Source: Streptomyces canus (GTDB taxonomy: Bacteria; Actinomycetota; Actinomycetes; Streptomycetales; Streptomycetaceae). From it: 64,000 bases of DNA. Positions within the stretch are counted from its first letter, which is position 1, and every line of letters starts with the position of its first letter. The translations under genes and the position numbers were made by a program. Of this stretch, positions 43,471 through 52,565 are shown piece after piece. The notes beneath the pieces are model-generated. The model saw only the letters and a list, made by a program, of their open reading frames with translations, searched no databases and had not been told where the DNA came from. The stretch lies in the NCBI RefSeq assembly GCF_030815415.1, contig NZ_JAUSWW010000001.1, forward strand, positions 3,658,001-3,722,000. Reading direction: 5' to 3'.

Positions 43471-44919
43471 GTGAGTGACACCCCATTCGGATTCGGCCTT
43501 CCGCCGGAGGAGCCGGACGACGGCGACGAGGGCAAGAAGAAGGACCAGCAGAGCGGTGGTGGTCAGGGCCCGGCCAACCCGTTCGGTTTCGGCGGGCTGC
43601 CTGGAGCCGGCGGCTTCGGTGCCCCTGGTGCCGACAACCCGTTCGCTGCCATGTTCGGTTCCCTGAACCCCAACGACCTGGGCGCCGCGTTCCAGCAGCT
43701 GGGCCAGATGCTCTCGTACGAGGGCGGCCCGGTGAACTGGGACATGGCCAAGCAGATCGCCCGCCAGACGGTCTCCCAGGGCACCGCCGACGGCACCAAG
43801 GACGCGAGCGTCGGCCCCGCCGAGCGCACCGCGGTCCAGGAGGCCGTCCGCCTGGCCGACCTGTGGCTCGACGACGCGACGTCACTGCCGTCCGGCGCGG
43901 GCTCCGCCGTGGCGTGGTCCCGCGCGGAGTGGGTCGAGGCGACCCTGCCCGCGTGGAAGGAGCTCGTCGACCCGGTCGCCGAGCGCGTCGGCACCGCCAT
44001 GGGCGACGTGCTGCCGGAGGAGATGCAGGCCATGGCCGGCCCGCTGATCGGCATGATGCGCTCGATGGGCGGCGCCATGTTCGGCACGCAGATCGGGCAG
44101 GCCGTCGGCGTGCTCGCGGGCGAGGTCGTCGGCTCCACCGACATCGGCCTGCCGCTCGGCCCGGCCGGCAAGGCCGCGCTGCTGCCGCTCAACATCGAGG
44201 CGTTCGGCAAGGACCTGGGCGTGGCGCAGGACGAGGTGCGGCTGTATCTCGCGCTGCGCGAGGCCGCCCACCAGCGTCTCTTCACGCACGTGCCGTGGCT
44301 GCGCTCGCACCTGTTCGGCGCGGTCGACGGGTATGCGCGCGGCATCAAGGTCGACACCGCCAAGCTCGAGGACGTGGTCGGCCAGTTCGACCCGCAAAAC
44401 CCCGAGCAGCTCCAGGACGCTCTCCAGCAGGGCATGTTCCAGCCGGAGGACACGCCCGAGCAGAAGGCGGCGCTGGCCCGTCTGGAGACGGCTCTGGCGC
44501 TCGTCGAGGGCTGGGTGGACGCGGTGGTCCACGCCGCCGCGAAGCCTCGTCTGTCGTCCGCGGACGCGCTGCGCGAGACCCTGCGCCGCCGTCGCGCCTC
44601 GGGCGGCCCGGCCGAGCAGACCTTCGCCACGCTGATCGGCCTGGAGCTGCGCCCCCGCCGGCTGCGGGACGCCTCCCGGCTGTGGGCCTCGCTCACGGAC
44701 GCGCGCGGTGTCGACGGCCGGGACGGTCTGTGGGCCCACCCGGACATGCTCCCGACCGCCTCCGACCTGGACGACCCGGACGGCTTCGTCCACCGCGAGC
44801 AGCTGGACTTCTCCGAGCTGGACAAGATGCTCGGCGAGGCGGCGCAGAAGCCCGACCTGAAGAAGAAGGACGCCGACGCCGACGCTGACAAGGACGACAA
44901 GGACGACGACACCGAGTGA
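43471..44919 (+). CDS. DUF2342 / zincin_2 family protein
   Basis: 482 aa from GTG 43471. The N-terminal 75 residues are Gly/Pro/Phe-rich and low complexity. The core has WDMAKQIARQTVSQG, FGTQIGQAVGVLAGEVVGST and LREAAHQRLFTHVPWLRSHL, where the His-containing helix replaces a standard HExxH; the C-terminus is a run of Asp/Lys. This matches the actinobacterial family annotated as zinc-dependent metalloprotease or F420-associated protein. Enzymatic activity is not established by motifs here. The next gene overlaps by four bases (GTGA). Confidence 0.82.
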   Translation: MSDTPFGFGLPPEEPDDGDEGKKKDQQSGGGQGPANPFGFGGLPGAGGFGAPGADNPFAAMFGSLNPNDLGAAFQQLGQMLSYEGGPVNWDMAKQIARQTVSQGTADGTKDASVGPAERTAVQEAVRLADLWLDDATSLPSGAGSAVAWSRAEWVEATLPAWKELVDPVAERVGTAMGDVLPEEMQAMAGPLIGMMRSMGGAMFGTQIGQAVGVLAGEVVGSTDIGLPLGPAGKAALLPLNIEAFGKDLGVAQDEVRLYLALREAAHQRLFTHVPWLRSHLFGAVDGYARGIKVDTAKLEDVVGQFDPQNPEQLQDALQQGMFQPEDTPEQKAALARLETALALVEGWVDAVVHAAAKPRLSSADALRETLRRRRASGGPAEQTFATLIGLELRPRRLRDASRLWASLTDARGVDGRDGLWAHPDMLPTASDLDDPDGFVHREQLDFSELDKMLGEAAQKPDLKKKDADADADKDDKDDDTE

Positions 44920-45431
44920 GCCTGTTCGACGACGCGGTCCTCGTACTGAAGGGCTACGAGGACCAGGAAGAGCTGCGCCAGACCTACCTGGACCATCTGG
45001 CGACGCACCCGGACGGCATGTGGAAGGCCTGTGGCGACGGGCACATCACGGCGAGCGCGCTGGTGATCGACCCGTCGCGCGGGCAGGTCCTGCTGACCCT
45101 CCACCGGAAGCTGCGGATGTGGCTCCAGATGGGCGGCCACTGCGAACCGGTCGACGAGACCCTGGCGGCGGCCGCCCTGCGCGAGGGCACCGAGGAGTCC
45201 GGCATCGAGGGGCTGACCCTGTTGCCCGGCGGCCCGGTCCGTCTGGACCGCCATCACACGCCGTGCGCCTGGCACCTCGACGTCCAGTACGCGGCGCTGG
45301 CCCCGGCCGGGGCGGCGGAGGCGATCAGCGACGAGTCCCTGGACCTGCGCTGGTACGCGTACGACGAGGTGGCGGACGTGGCGGACGAGTCCGTCGTACA
45401 GCTGCTCGAAGCGACCCGGGCCAGGCTGTGA
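44916..45431 (+). CDS. NUDIX hydrolase
   Basis: 171 aa from GTG 44916, overlapping the previous stop. The NUDIX box is GGHCEPVDETLAAAALREGT then EESGIEG, with the REGTEESG core intact and one extra residue between the first Gly and Glu. It hydrolyses a nucleoside diphosphate linked to some moiety; the substrate cannot be predicted. It is translationally coupled to the DUF2342 gene and ends at a perfect 16-bp terminator. Confidence 0.9.
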   Translation: MSLFDDAVLVLKGYEDQEELRQTYLDHLATHPDGMWKACGDGHITASALVIDPSRGQVLLTLHRKLRMWLQMGGHCEPVDETLAAAALREGTEESGIEGLTLLPGGPVRLDRHHTPCAWHLDVQYAALAPAGAAEAISDESLDLRWYAYDEVADVADESVVQLLEATRARL

Positions 45432-45435
45432 ACGC

Positions 45436-45470
45436 GTAAGGGGCGACCACCATGGGTGGTCGCCCCTTAC
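45436..45470. terminator. Bidirectional 16-bp perfect hairpin
   Basis: GTAAGGGGCGACCACC (45436-45451) pairs perfectly with GGTGGTCGCCCCTTAC (45455-45470) around ATG. It lies between the convergent NUDIX and AIM24 genes. Confidence 0.9.
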
Positions 45471-45483
45471 CTGTCAGCTGTGG

Positions 45484-46239
45484 CTAGCTCCAGGCGTTGC
45501 CCTGGTTCTGGCCGCGGGCCCCCTGCTGCCCCATCCCGTACTGCGCGGCGAGGCCGGAGCCGATCTGGGCATTCTGCGGCGGCAGCAGCTCGCTGGGCTG
45601 GACGATCGCGTAACCGCTGCCCATGAAGCTGAGCTCCCAGCCCTCACCGGTGTTGCCCCGGCGCCGGAACACCCCGGAGGAATGCGTCTGGGCCTGCATC
45701 TGGACGCGCAGCGAGGTCGACCAGGCGACGATCGCGTCGGCGTCGCAGTTGACGTACTTGTCGGGCGTCACCTGCATCATCAGCGGCGCACCGGAGGTCA
45801 TGAGGGCGACCTTGCCGCGGCCGGTGATGTTGAGCTGGTACTTCCCGGAGCCGGAGATGCCGTAGAGGCTGTCGACGGCGATGACCTCGTGGTGCAGCGA
45901 CGAGTCCATGGCGAGGACGTAGTTGCTGTCGACGGTCAGTCCGTCCTGCTCCACGTCCACCAGATGGACGTGCTGCTTGAGATTGGCGAGATAGACCGTG
46001 CCCTGCCCGTGGCAGCGCATCAGGTCCAGGCCCTCGCCGGTCCGCGCACGCGCGCGTCCCTGCTGGTTGCTCTGGTACTCGGCGTCGAACTCCATCAGGC
46101 CCTGGTAGGCGACCATCGTGCCCTTGCGGGCGAGGATGTCGTCGTGGCCCTCCAGGCTGACGCGGAGCATCTGCTTGTTCTGCAGGCTCCAGCGGTCCTG
46201 GGTCTGCTGGTCGTTGTAGGCGAAAAGCGGACTCTGCAT
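45484..46239 (-). CDS. AIM24-family protein (third of cluster)
   Basis: 251 aa. The AIM24 beta-fold is recognised by ARKGTMVAYQGLMEFDAEY, GEGLDLMRCHGQGTVYLAN, VLAMDSSLHHEV and AIVAWSTSLRVQMQ. The C-terminal tail is Gln/Gly/Ala-rich (GMGQQGARGQNQGNAW). Known: AIM24 proteins are beta-sandwich proteins found beside ter/tellurite-stress genes in Streptomyces; the molecular role is unknown. It is last of three paralogous minus-strand genes with gaps of 17 and 11 bases. Confidence 0.88.
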   Translation of the reverse strand: MQSPLFAYNDQQTQDRWSLQNKQMLRVSLEGHDDILARKGTMVAYQGLMEFDAEYQSNQQGRARARTGEGLDLMRCHGQGTVYLANLKQHVHLVDVEQDGLTVDSNYVLAMDSSLHHEVIAVDSLYGISGSGKYQLNITGRGKVALMTSGAPLMMQVTPDKYVNCDADAIVAWSTSLRVQMQAQTHSSGVFRRRGNTGEGWELSFMGSGYAIVQPSELLPPQNAQIGSGLAAQYGMGQQGARGQNQGNAWS

Positions 46240-46256
46240 GACGTTCTGGCTCCCCC

Positions 46257-46937
46257 TCAGCCCCGGAACCGGAGACGGTCGGTGCTGTCCTCGCTGGGCT
46301 GGACGACGACGATGCCCTGGCCCGAGAAGGCCATCTGGTAGGCCTCACCGCTGCCCCGGCCGATGAGTGACTGCGCCTTGAAGCTGCGCTTGCCCTTCAC
46401 CTTGAGGTTCGGGGACCAGGCGACGAGCGCGTCGGGGTCGACGTACGTCTCGTCCTCGCCACCGCCGCAGTCGACGACGATCGGCTTGCCCCGGGAGGTC
46501 AGCGCGACCCAGCCCTGCCCGGAGATCTTGGTGTTCCACAGTCCCTGCCCGGCGAACTTCGCCAGGCCCTTCACGCGCTCGACACCCCAGGTGAGGTGCG
46601 CGTCGAAGGCGAGCAGGTTGGTGGCGTTGACGGAGATGCCGTCGCCGTTGAGGTTGATGACGACCACGTTGGCGCCGTAGTCGGCGAGATAGAGCAGTCC
46701 GTCGCCGGTGCACTTCATCAGGGGCGCGCCCTCGCCGGTCATCCAGTCCTTGGCGATCTGGCGCACGGCCGGCGGGTTGGGCTCGTACTGGACGAACCCT
46801 TCGTAGGCGACCATCGACCCCACACGCGCGAAGAGGTCGTTACCGGTCTGCATGGCGATCTTGGCCATGTGGTTGCCGTGGTTCTCCATGCGGGCCGTGA
46901 CGGGTGCGGGAGCGAAGCCCGCGAGTGGCTGGTTCAT
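46257..46937 (-). CDS. AIM24-family protein (second of cluster)
   Basis: 226 aa. It has the same blocks as its neighbours: ARVGSMVAYEGFVQYEPN, GEGAPLMKCTGDGLLYLADY, LLAFDAHLTWGVERVKG, and ALVAWSPNLKVKGK, and ends without a low-complexity tail. GEAYQMAFSGQGIVVVQPSE near the C-terminus is shared by all three paralogs. The function is unknown. It is probably cotranscribed with the TerD fusion upstream. Confidence 0.88.
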   Translation of the reverse strand: MNQPLAGFAPAPVTARMENHGNHMAKIAMQTGNDLFARVGSMVAYEGFVQYEPNPPAVRQIAKDWMTGEGAPLMKCTGDGLLYLADYGANVVVINLNGDGISVNATNLLAFDAHLTWGVERVKGLAKFAGQGLWNTKISGQGWVALTSRGKPIVVDCGGGEDETYVDPDALVAWSPNLKVKGKRSFKAQSLIGRGSGEAYQMAFSGQGIVVVQPSEDSTDRLRFRG

Positions 46938-46948
46938 GACGGACTCCC

Positions 46949-48628
46949 TCAGATCTCGTACGGCTGGACGACGATGAAGTTGCCGGGCGCTGCCCGGAAC
47001 TGCAGGTTGACGCTCTCCCCGGTGTCGCCGGGGTAGGCGTTGCGCCGCATCCGGACCTGGCTGGAGACGACCACCTGGGCGGCGGGCGACCAGGCGACCA
47101 CGGCGTTGGCGTCGGCGAACGTCGTGGGCGTCACCGGCAGCACCACGGGTGTGCCGTGCGTCTTGAGGACGATCGTGCCGGTGCCCTGGAACAGCATCGT
47201 GAACAGCGCGCCGCCCGGGATGCCATGTCCTTCGATACGGCGGACCTCGTACTGGAGGCTCTCGTCGAAGGCGAGGACGTTCTCGGCGGAGACGCAGATG
47301 CCGTCGCCCTGGAGTTCGATGGGGTGCAGCATCGTGGAGTTCTCGGCGAGGAAGACCTGACCCTGGCCGGTACAGCGCATCAGCTGCATCTCCTGGCCGG
47401 TCGCGTTGCCGACGACCCGGCCGGCGAAGCCCGCGCCCTTGTAGCTGAAGTCGACCTTGCCCTGGTAGAGCACCATGCTGCCCTGCCGGGCCAGCACGGG
47501 GTGCCCGCCGATGCCGAGGTCCACGCGGACGAGCTTCTTGTTCTGCTGCGTCCAGCGCTGGCCGGTGGGCGTCTCCTTGAACTGCTGGAGAGCGCCGGAG
47601 ACCCCGGCGGCCTGGGGTGCGCCCTGCGGTACGCCCTGGGGCGCGCCGTAGGGGGCCTGCTGGCCCGGGACCTGGCCGTACGGAGGCTGCTGACCGTAGC
47701 CCGGGGGCGGGGTCGGCTGGCCGTAGCCGGGCGGCGGGCCCGGCGCCTGGGGCGCCTGCGGGGCCTGGGGCTGGGCGCCGTAGCCGGGCGGCGGGGCGGG
47801 CTGGCCGTACGGGGGCTGCTGCGGCTGGCCGTAGGGCGCGGGAGCCGGGGCAGGGGGCGGTACCGGGGCGCCGCCGGGCGGGGTCATGGGCGCGACGATG
47901 GTGGGCTGGGCGTGCATGTTCGGCGCGGGTGCCGGGGCCGGGGGCGGAGTCGCCCCGGGCGGAGGCGCATAGCCCTGCGGGGCGGGTGCGGGCGCGGGAG
48001 ACGGGGCGCCGAACGCGGGCGGCGCGGTGGCCTGGGCCGGCGGGGCGAAGCCCGGGGTGGGGCCGGCCTGCGGCTGCGGCGGGGCCGCGGGGGGCTCCTC
48101 CTCCGCCACCTCGCCGCCGAAGTTCTTCAGCAGTGCGTCGAGGCCGCCGTCGAAGCCCTGTCCGACCGCGGCGAACCGCCAGACGTCCTTCAGGTAGAAG
48201 TCGCCCAGCATCACGGCCCGCTCTGTGGAGAACTCCGAGCCGTTGAAGGAGTAGCGGGCCACTTCCTCGCCGCCGGCCACGATCCGGAGGTATCCGGGGG
48301 CGATCTGCGACATCTGGCCGGCGCCGTCGATCGTCGCCGTGAAGGACAGCTTGTGGATCTGCGCCGGGATCCGGTCGAGGGTGACCCGGAAGGACTCCGA
48401 GTCACCCGCCTGGGCGCCCAGAAGCTGGATGGACTCCTCGGGGGACTTCGGCTGGTTGAAGAAGACGAAGTACCGGTCGTCCGAGAGCCGTTCGTCGGCG
48501 TCGAGGCCGAAGCAGCTGATGTCGAAGCTCAGTCCGGGGCCGGTGATCTGCACACCTACGTACAGATCCGTGCCCGCGGTGAGGTCACTGACCTTGGCCT
48601 TGTGGCCGCGTTGGAATTCCCTGGCCAT
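46949..48628 (-). CDS. TerD-AIM24 fusion protein
   Basis: 559 aa from ATG 48626-48628 (MAREFQRGHKAKVSDL). Residues about 1-175 are a TerD domain (DISCFGLDADERLSDDRYFV, TFQ-like strands, and RYSFNGSEFSTERAVMLGDF). Residues about 180-335 are a Pro/Gly/Gln/Ala linker with PPGYGQ-like repeats. Residues about 340-555 are an AIM24 domain (ARQGSMVLYQGKVDFSY, MQLMRCTGQGQVFLAE). TerD proteins bind calcium and belong to tellurite/stress complexes. The fusion physically joins two families that are otherwise neighbours. Confidence 0.88.
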   Translation of the reverse strand: MAREFQRGHKAKVSDLTAGTDLYVGVQITGPGLSFDISCFGLDADERLSDDRYFVFFNQPKSPEESIQLLGAQAGDSESFRVTLDRIPAQIHKLSFTATIDGAGQMSQIAPGYLRIVAGGEEVARYSFNGSEFSTERAVMLGDFYLKDVWRFAAVGQGFDGGLDALLKNFGGEVAEEEPPAAPPQPQAGPTPGFAPPAQATAPPAFGAPSPAPAPAPQGYAPPPGATPPPAPAPAPNMHAQPTIVAPMTPPGGAPVPPPAPAPAPYGQPQQPPYGQPAPPPGYGAQPQAPQAPQAPGPPPGYGQPTPPPGYGQQPPYGQVPGQQAPYGAPQGVPQGAPQAAGVSGALQQFKETPTGQRWTQQNKKLVRVDLGIGGHPVLARQGSMVLYQGKVDFSYKGAGFAGRVVGNATGQEMQLMRCTGQGQVFLAENSTMLHPIELQGDGICVSAENVLAFDESLQYEVRRIEGHGIPGGALFTMLFQGTGTIVLKTHGTPVVLPVTPTTFADANAVVAWSPAAQVVVSSQVRMRRNAYPGDTGESVNLQFRAAPGNFIVVQPYEI

Positions 48629-48746
48629 GCGTAACGACCGTCCCCCATCCAAGTGCGAGTGCGTCGCGCCAGGCTAACGGCAAACTCGGACAGTGGACGA
48701 AGTCGGTACAGACCCGGTACACAATCCCCGGCCGGGGGTGTGTCGG

Positions 48747-49343
48747 TCACTCTCCGCTCGCGCCGGGCACATGCGGCAACCGGTCGGCCGCGACCACGCC
48801 TTCGAGATAGCCCCGGGCCCGCTCGGTGCGCGGATACGCCTCCAGGAGCCGCCAGAAACGGGGCCCGTGTCCGGGCACGAGCAGATGTGCGAGCTCATGG
48901 ACGAGGACGTAGTCGACGACGTATTCGGGCATGCCCTGGAGCCGGTGCGAGAGGCGGATGCTGCCCTCGGAGGGGGTGCACGAGCCCCAGCGGGTGTTCT
49001 GGTTGGTGACCCAGCGCACCGAGGCGGGCCGGGCGCGTCCCTCGAAGTACTGGGCGGACAGCCGTGCGGCGCGCTCGGCCAGTTCGGTGTCGCCGAGGAC
49101 CCGCTTGCTCTCCTGGGCGGCCAGCTTGTCGAGCATGACGCTCACCCAGCGTTGCTCCTCCGCCTCCGACATCCGGGCAGGGATCAGCACGACGGTGCGG
49201 TCGCCCTCGCGGTACGCGGAGACCGTCCGGCGTCGTCGGGCGCTCCTGCGCACCTCGATCGCGCTCGCACCCGAGCCGCTGGGCGGCTGGCTCGACGTGC
49301 GTCGCTGTGGTGTTCCGGCGCGGTGCAGTGGGTCGGCGGACAC
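48747..49343 (-). CDS. YgjP/SprT-like M48-type metallopeptidase
   Basis: 198 aa from GTG 49341-49343. The zinc motif is VLVHELAHLLVPGHGPRFWR (HExxH, then His in GHGPRFW). NQNTRWGSCTPSEGSIRLSH upstream of it is the YgjP/DUF45 signature. The N-terminus is basic and Ser-rich. The fold resembles SprT-like proteases; the substrate is unknown. It is divergent from the ThiF-like gene, with 231 bases between the two. Confidence 0.88.
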   Translation of the reverse strand: MSADPLHRAGTPQRRTSSQPPSGSGASAIEVRRSARRRRTVSAYREGDRTVVLIPARMSEAEEQRWVSVMLDKLAAQESKRVLGDTELAERAARLSAQYFEGRARPASVRWVTNQNTRWGSCTPSEGSIRLSHRLQGMPEYVVDYVLVHELAHLLVPGHGPRFWRLLEAYPRTERARGYLEGVVAADRLPHVPGASGE

Positions 49344-49574
49344 GCCCCGACGTTACCCGCTGTGAGGGCTGGAAGTCCCGACTCCGGGACGGTTCGGTCC
49401 GGATCCCCCGCCAAGCGTTTGATTTGTACGACGAATACCCACCGCCTGTGGACAACTTTCGGCGGCGCGTCACCGATCCGGGCATGCTGGCATGCGCCGA
49501 CGGAGCACAACGGACCACCGAGGGGTCTCCGGGCGGCGCACGGGGATGTTCCACGAGGGCTACGGGGGCCTGTC

Positions 49575-50819
49575 ATGCAGTCTTCACAAGATCCGCCGGT
49601 TACGGCGATCCCACTGGTTCCGCTGGTGAAGCCCGCGCTGCGGCGCGGCTGGCGCGACCTGAACACCGTGCAGTTCGGGATGACCCCGGCGCACGCGATG
49701 ACGCTGGGCCCGATGGACACGGCTACAGGCAGTTTCCTCGATCTGCTCAACGGCACCCGCGGTCCGGGGCTGCTGCGCGAGGAGGGGCGGCGCATGGATC
49801 TGCCCGACGGCCATGTCGACCGGCTCCTGGAGCGGCTGGCGCGGGCCGGGCTGCTCGACGACGCGCGGGGCGGCGGCCGGGCCGGTGACACCCTGCGAAG
49901 GAAGAAGCGGGTCCTCGACCGGCTCCGCCCCGATCTGGCCTCGCTGTCCCTGACGACGTCCGAACCGGGCGAGGGGATCGAGCTGCTGGCCGCCCGCCGC
50001 TCGCTGCGCGTGCAGATCAGGGGTGCGGGCCGGGTGGGCGCGGTGCTGGCCTCGCTGCTCGCGGGCGCCGGGGTCGGCGAGGTCGATGTGCGCGATGTCG
50101 GCGAGGTCGAGCCGTGGGACGTCGCTCCGGGCGGGCTGCCCGCCGAGGCGATCGGCGAGCGCAGGGACGAGGCCGCCCGGCGCGCGGCACGCCGGTCCGC
50201 GCCGGACCGCTCTCCACGCCGGCCGCCCTCCGGGGAGGGCGAGCCCGGGTTCTCCCTGGTGATCCTCGCCCCGAGGGACGACGTCGCGGTGCACGCCCCA
50301 CCGCCTGCCGACCCACTCGTCGACTCCGGTACGCCCCATCTGTACGCCGGTGTCGTGGAGGCGACCGGTGTCGTCGGCCCTCTCGTCCTGCCGGGGGTGA
50401 CGGGTTGCGCGGACTGTCTGCACGAGGGGCGTGCCGACCGGGACCCGGTGTGGCCCCGGCTGGTCGCGCAGTGGCGGTCGGGTTCGGGGCGGTCTCGCCA
50501 GGTGCGTCCGTGCGACCTGGCGCTGGCCACTACGGTGGCAGGGTTGGCGGCCGCGCACGCCCTTTCCTTCCTCGACGGCCGGACCCCGTCGAGCGCCGGC
50601 GCCCGCTGGGAGGTGTCCCTCCCCGCGCTGAACTGGCATGCTCGGCCGGTCTGGGCGCATCCCGCGTGCCGGTGCGGAGCCGCGCAGAAAGGTAAGGAGG
50701 AACACACCGTCAAGGACGGGGAGTCGCACGAGACAATGGCGGAGCAAGGGCCGTCGAAGGAATTGCGCCGTAAGGCGGATGCGGCACGGCCTGCTGGGAC
50801 CTGGAGGGCGCATGTCTGA
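49575..50819 (+). CDS. ThiF/E1-like protein with RRE-like N-terminus
   Basis: 414 aa from ATG 49575. Residues about 15-100 resemble the winged-helix (RRE/PqqD-like) N-terminus of TOMM cyclodehydratase partner proteins (GPMDTATGSFLDLLNGTRGP). A Rossmann segment, IRGAGRVGAVLASLLAGAGV, lies near 150, and Cys pairs GCADCLH and PACRCG suggest a zinc site. The ATP-binding Arg and catalytic Cys usual in E1 enzymes are not obvious, so it may be a peptide-recruiting scaffold rather than an adenylating enzyme. It overlaps the ABC1 kinase gene by eight bases. Confidence 0.75.
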   Translation: MQSSQDPPVTAIPLVPLVKPALRRGWRDLNTVQFGMTPAHAMTLGPMDTATGSFLDLLNGTRGPGLLREEGRRMDLPDGHVDRLLERLARAGLLDDARGGGRAGDTLRRKKRVLDRLRPDLASLSLTTSEPGEGIELLAARRSLRVQIRGAGRVGAVLASLLAGAGVGEVDVRDVGEVEPWDVAPGGLPAEAIGERRDEAARRAARRSAPDRSPRRPPSGEGEPGFSLVILAPRDDVAVHAPPPADPLVDSGTPHLYAGVVEATGVVGPLVLPGVTGCADCLHEGRADRDPVWPRLVAQWRSGSGRSRQVRPCDLALATTVAGLAAAHALSFLDGRTPSSAGARWEVSLPALNWHARPVWAHPACRCGAAQKGKEEHTVKDGESHETMAEQGPSKELRRKADAARPAGTWRAHV

Positions 50820-52176
50820 TCTTCCCCGCAAGGCGGTCACCCGTACCGCCAAGCTCGCCGCGCTCCCGCTCGGCTTCGCAGGCCGGGCCACCTGGGGGCT
50901 GGGCAAGAGAATCGTCGGGGAGTCCGCGGAGATCGTCGGCCGTGAGCTGCAACAGCGCACGGCGGAGCAGCTGTTCAAGGTGCTCGGCGAGCTCAAGGGC
51001 GGTGCGATGAAGTTCGGCCAGGCCCTGTCCGTCTTCGAGTCGGCGCTGCCCGAGGAGGTCGCCGGTCCCTATCGGGCCGCGCTGACGAAACTCCAGGAGG
51101 CGGCACCGCCGATGCCGACGCGCACGGTGCACCGGGTGCTGGAGGAGCGGCTCGGGGAGGACTGGCAGGAACTGTTCGTCGAGTTCGAGGACAAGCCCTC
51201 CGCCGCGGCGTCGATCGGCCAGGTGCATCATGCCGTGTGGCATGACGGCCGCGAGGTGGCGGTCAAGGTGCAGTACCCGGGAGCCGGCGACGCCCTCCTG
51301 TCCGACCTGAACCAATTGAGCCGTTTCGCCCGACTTTTGGGCCCGCTGATCCCCGGCATGGACATCAAGCCGCTCATCGCGGAACTGAGGGACCGGGTCT
51401 CCGAGGAACTGGACTACGGCCTGGAGGCCCAGGCCCAGCAGATCCATGCCGAGGAGTTCGCGGACGACCCGGACGTCGTGGTGCCGGCGGTGGTCCACCA
51501 GTGCGACCAGATCCTGATCACCGAGTGGATGGGCGGCGTCCCCCTGTCGGAGGTCATCTCGGACGGCACCCAGGAACAGCGCGACCGCGCCGGCCAGTTG
51601 CTGGCCCGCTTCCTCTTCTCCGGCCCGGCCCGCACCGGTCTGCTCCACGCCGACCCGCATCCCGGCAACTTCCGCCTCCTGCCCGGTGGCCCCGACGGCG
51701 AGGACGACTGGCGCCTGGGCGTCCTGGACTTCGGCACGGTCGACCGCCTCCCGGGCGGCCTGCCCACCCCCATCGGCGACTCCCTGCGCATGACCCTCGA
51801 CGGCGAGGCGGAAGCGGTCTACGAACTGCTGTGTCTGGAGGGCTTCGTCAAGGAGTCCATAGAACTGGAACCCGACGCCGTCCTCGACTATCTCCGGCCG
51901 ATCATCGAACCGGCCCTGCTCGACGAGTTCACCTTCACCCGCGGCTGGATGCGCAGCCAGGCGGCCCGCATCGCCGACATCCGCTCCCCCGCCTACCAGC
52001 TGGGCAAGCAGCTCAACCTCCCCCCGGCCTACCTCCTCATCCACCGCGTGACCCTGAGCACGATCGGCGTCCTGTGCCAACTGGGCGCGACGGTACGGCT
52101 GCGGGAGGAACTGGAGGAATGGCTGCCGGGGTTCGTGCTGGAAGAGGAGACCGAGGAGTCGGCGGCGGAAGCGTGA
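50812..52176 (+). CDS. ABC1/UbiB/AarF atypical kinase
   Basis: 454 aa from ATG 50812 (MSDLPRKAVTRTAKLAALPL). Family motifs: GAMKFGQALSVFESALPEEV (KxGQ), ASIGQVHHAVWHDGREVAVK (Ala-rich loop and Lys), SEELDYGLEAQAQQ (ExD), HADPHPGNFR and LDFGTVDRL (metal-binding Asp). ABC1 proteins act in isoprenoid-quinone and lipid homeostasis; Streptomyces makes menaquinone, so the exact role is unclear. It is translationally coupled to the ThiF-like gene. Confidence 0.9.
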   Translation: MSDLPRKAVTRTAKLAALPLGFAGRATWGLGKRIVGESAEIVGRELQQRTAEQLFKVLGELKGGAMKFGQALSVFESALPEEVAGPYRAALTKLQEAAPPMPTRTVHRVLEERLGEDWQELFVEFEDKPSAAASIGQVHHAVWHDGREVAVKVQYPGAGDALLSDLNQLSRFARLLGPLIPGMDIKPLIAELRDRVSEELDYGLEAQAQQIHAEEFADDPDVVVPAVVHQCDQILITEWMGGVPLSEVISDGTQEQRDRAGQLLARFLFSGPARTGLLHADPHPGNFRLLPGGPDGEDDWRLGVLDFGTVDRLPGGLPTPIGDSLRMTLDGEAEAVYELLCLEGFVKESIELEPDAVLDYLRPIIEPALLDEFTFTRGWMRSQAARIADIRSPAYQLGKQLNLPPAYLLIHRVTLSTIGVLCQLGATVRLREELEEWLPGFVLEEETEESAAEA

Positions 52177-52218
52177 GCCGCTGGTGAACCGGGGCGGCGG
52201 CAAGGCGTCAGCGAGGCC

Positions 52219-52428
52219 CTACCACCAAGCGGAGTCCAAACGCCCCTCGATCGCCCTGAGGTTGTCCCTCGAGCAGGTGTCGCAGAAGTACTGACGGACG
52301 CCGTTCTCCACGGAGCAGATCCAGGTGGGCCGCGGGCCGTCGGCGGTGGTGCCGCAGCGGGCGCACACCAGAGGCCGGGGCTCCGAGGCGGAGCCGCTGT
52401 CTTCGCTGCCTCCCGGAAGACTCGTCAC
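52219..52428 (-). CDS. Small zinc-ribbon protein
   Basis: 69 aa from GTG 52426-52428. Two CxxC pairs, CARCGTTADG and YFCDTCSRDN, flank RPTWICSVENGVRQ, making a four-cysteine zinc ribbon with one extra Cys. The C-terminus NLRAIEGRLDSAWW is conserved-looking. The function is unknown. It lies beyond the wblC operon terminator. Confidence 0.75.
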   Translation of the reverse strand: MTSLPGGSEDSGSASEPRPLVCARCGTTADGPRPTWICSVENGVRQYFCDTCSRDNLRAIEGRLDSAWW

Positions 52429-52474
52429 GCGGCGACGATATCGCCGCGGCCGGCGGATCGGCGCGCGCAACGCA

Positions 52475-52514
52475 CCGCGGGGGCCGGTCCGTTCGCACGG
52501 ACCGGCCCCCGCGG
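52475..52514 (-). terminator. Perfect 18-bp terminator of the wblC operon
   Basis: CCGCGGGGGCCGGTCCGT (52475-52492) pairs perfectly with ACGGACCGGCCCCCGCGG (52497-52514) around TCGC. It lies 52 bases beyond the stop of the gene at 52566. Confidence 0.85.
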
Positions 52515-52565
52515 GGAGCTTTCGCCTCCCGGAGTCCGGAAGGCCACTGCTTCAGGTGGCTTCGC

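Noticed and set aside
49344..49574. RiPP precursor peptide upstream of the ThiF-like gene
   Set aside because: The 231-base gap has no short ORF with a ribosome site and a Cys/Ser/Thr-rich core.
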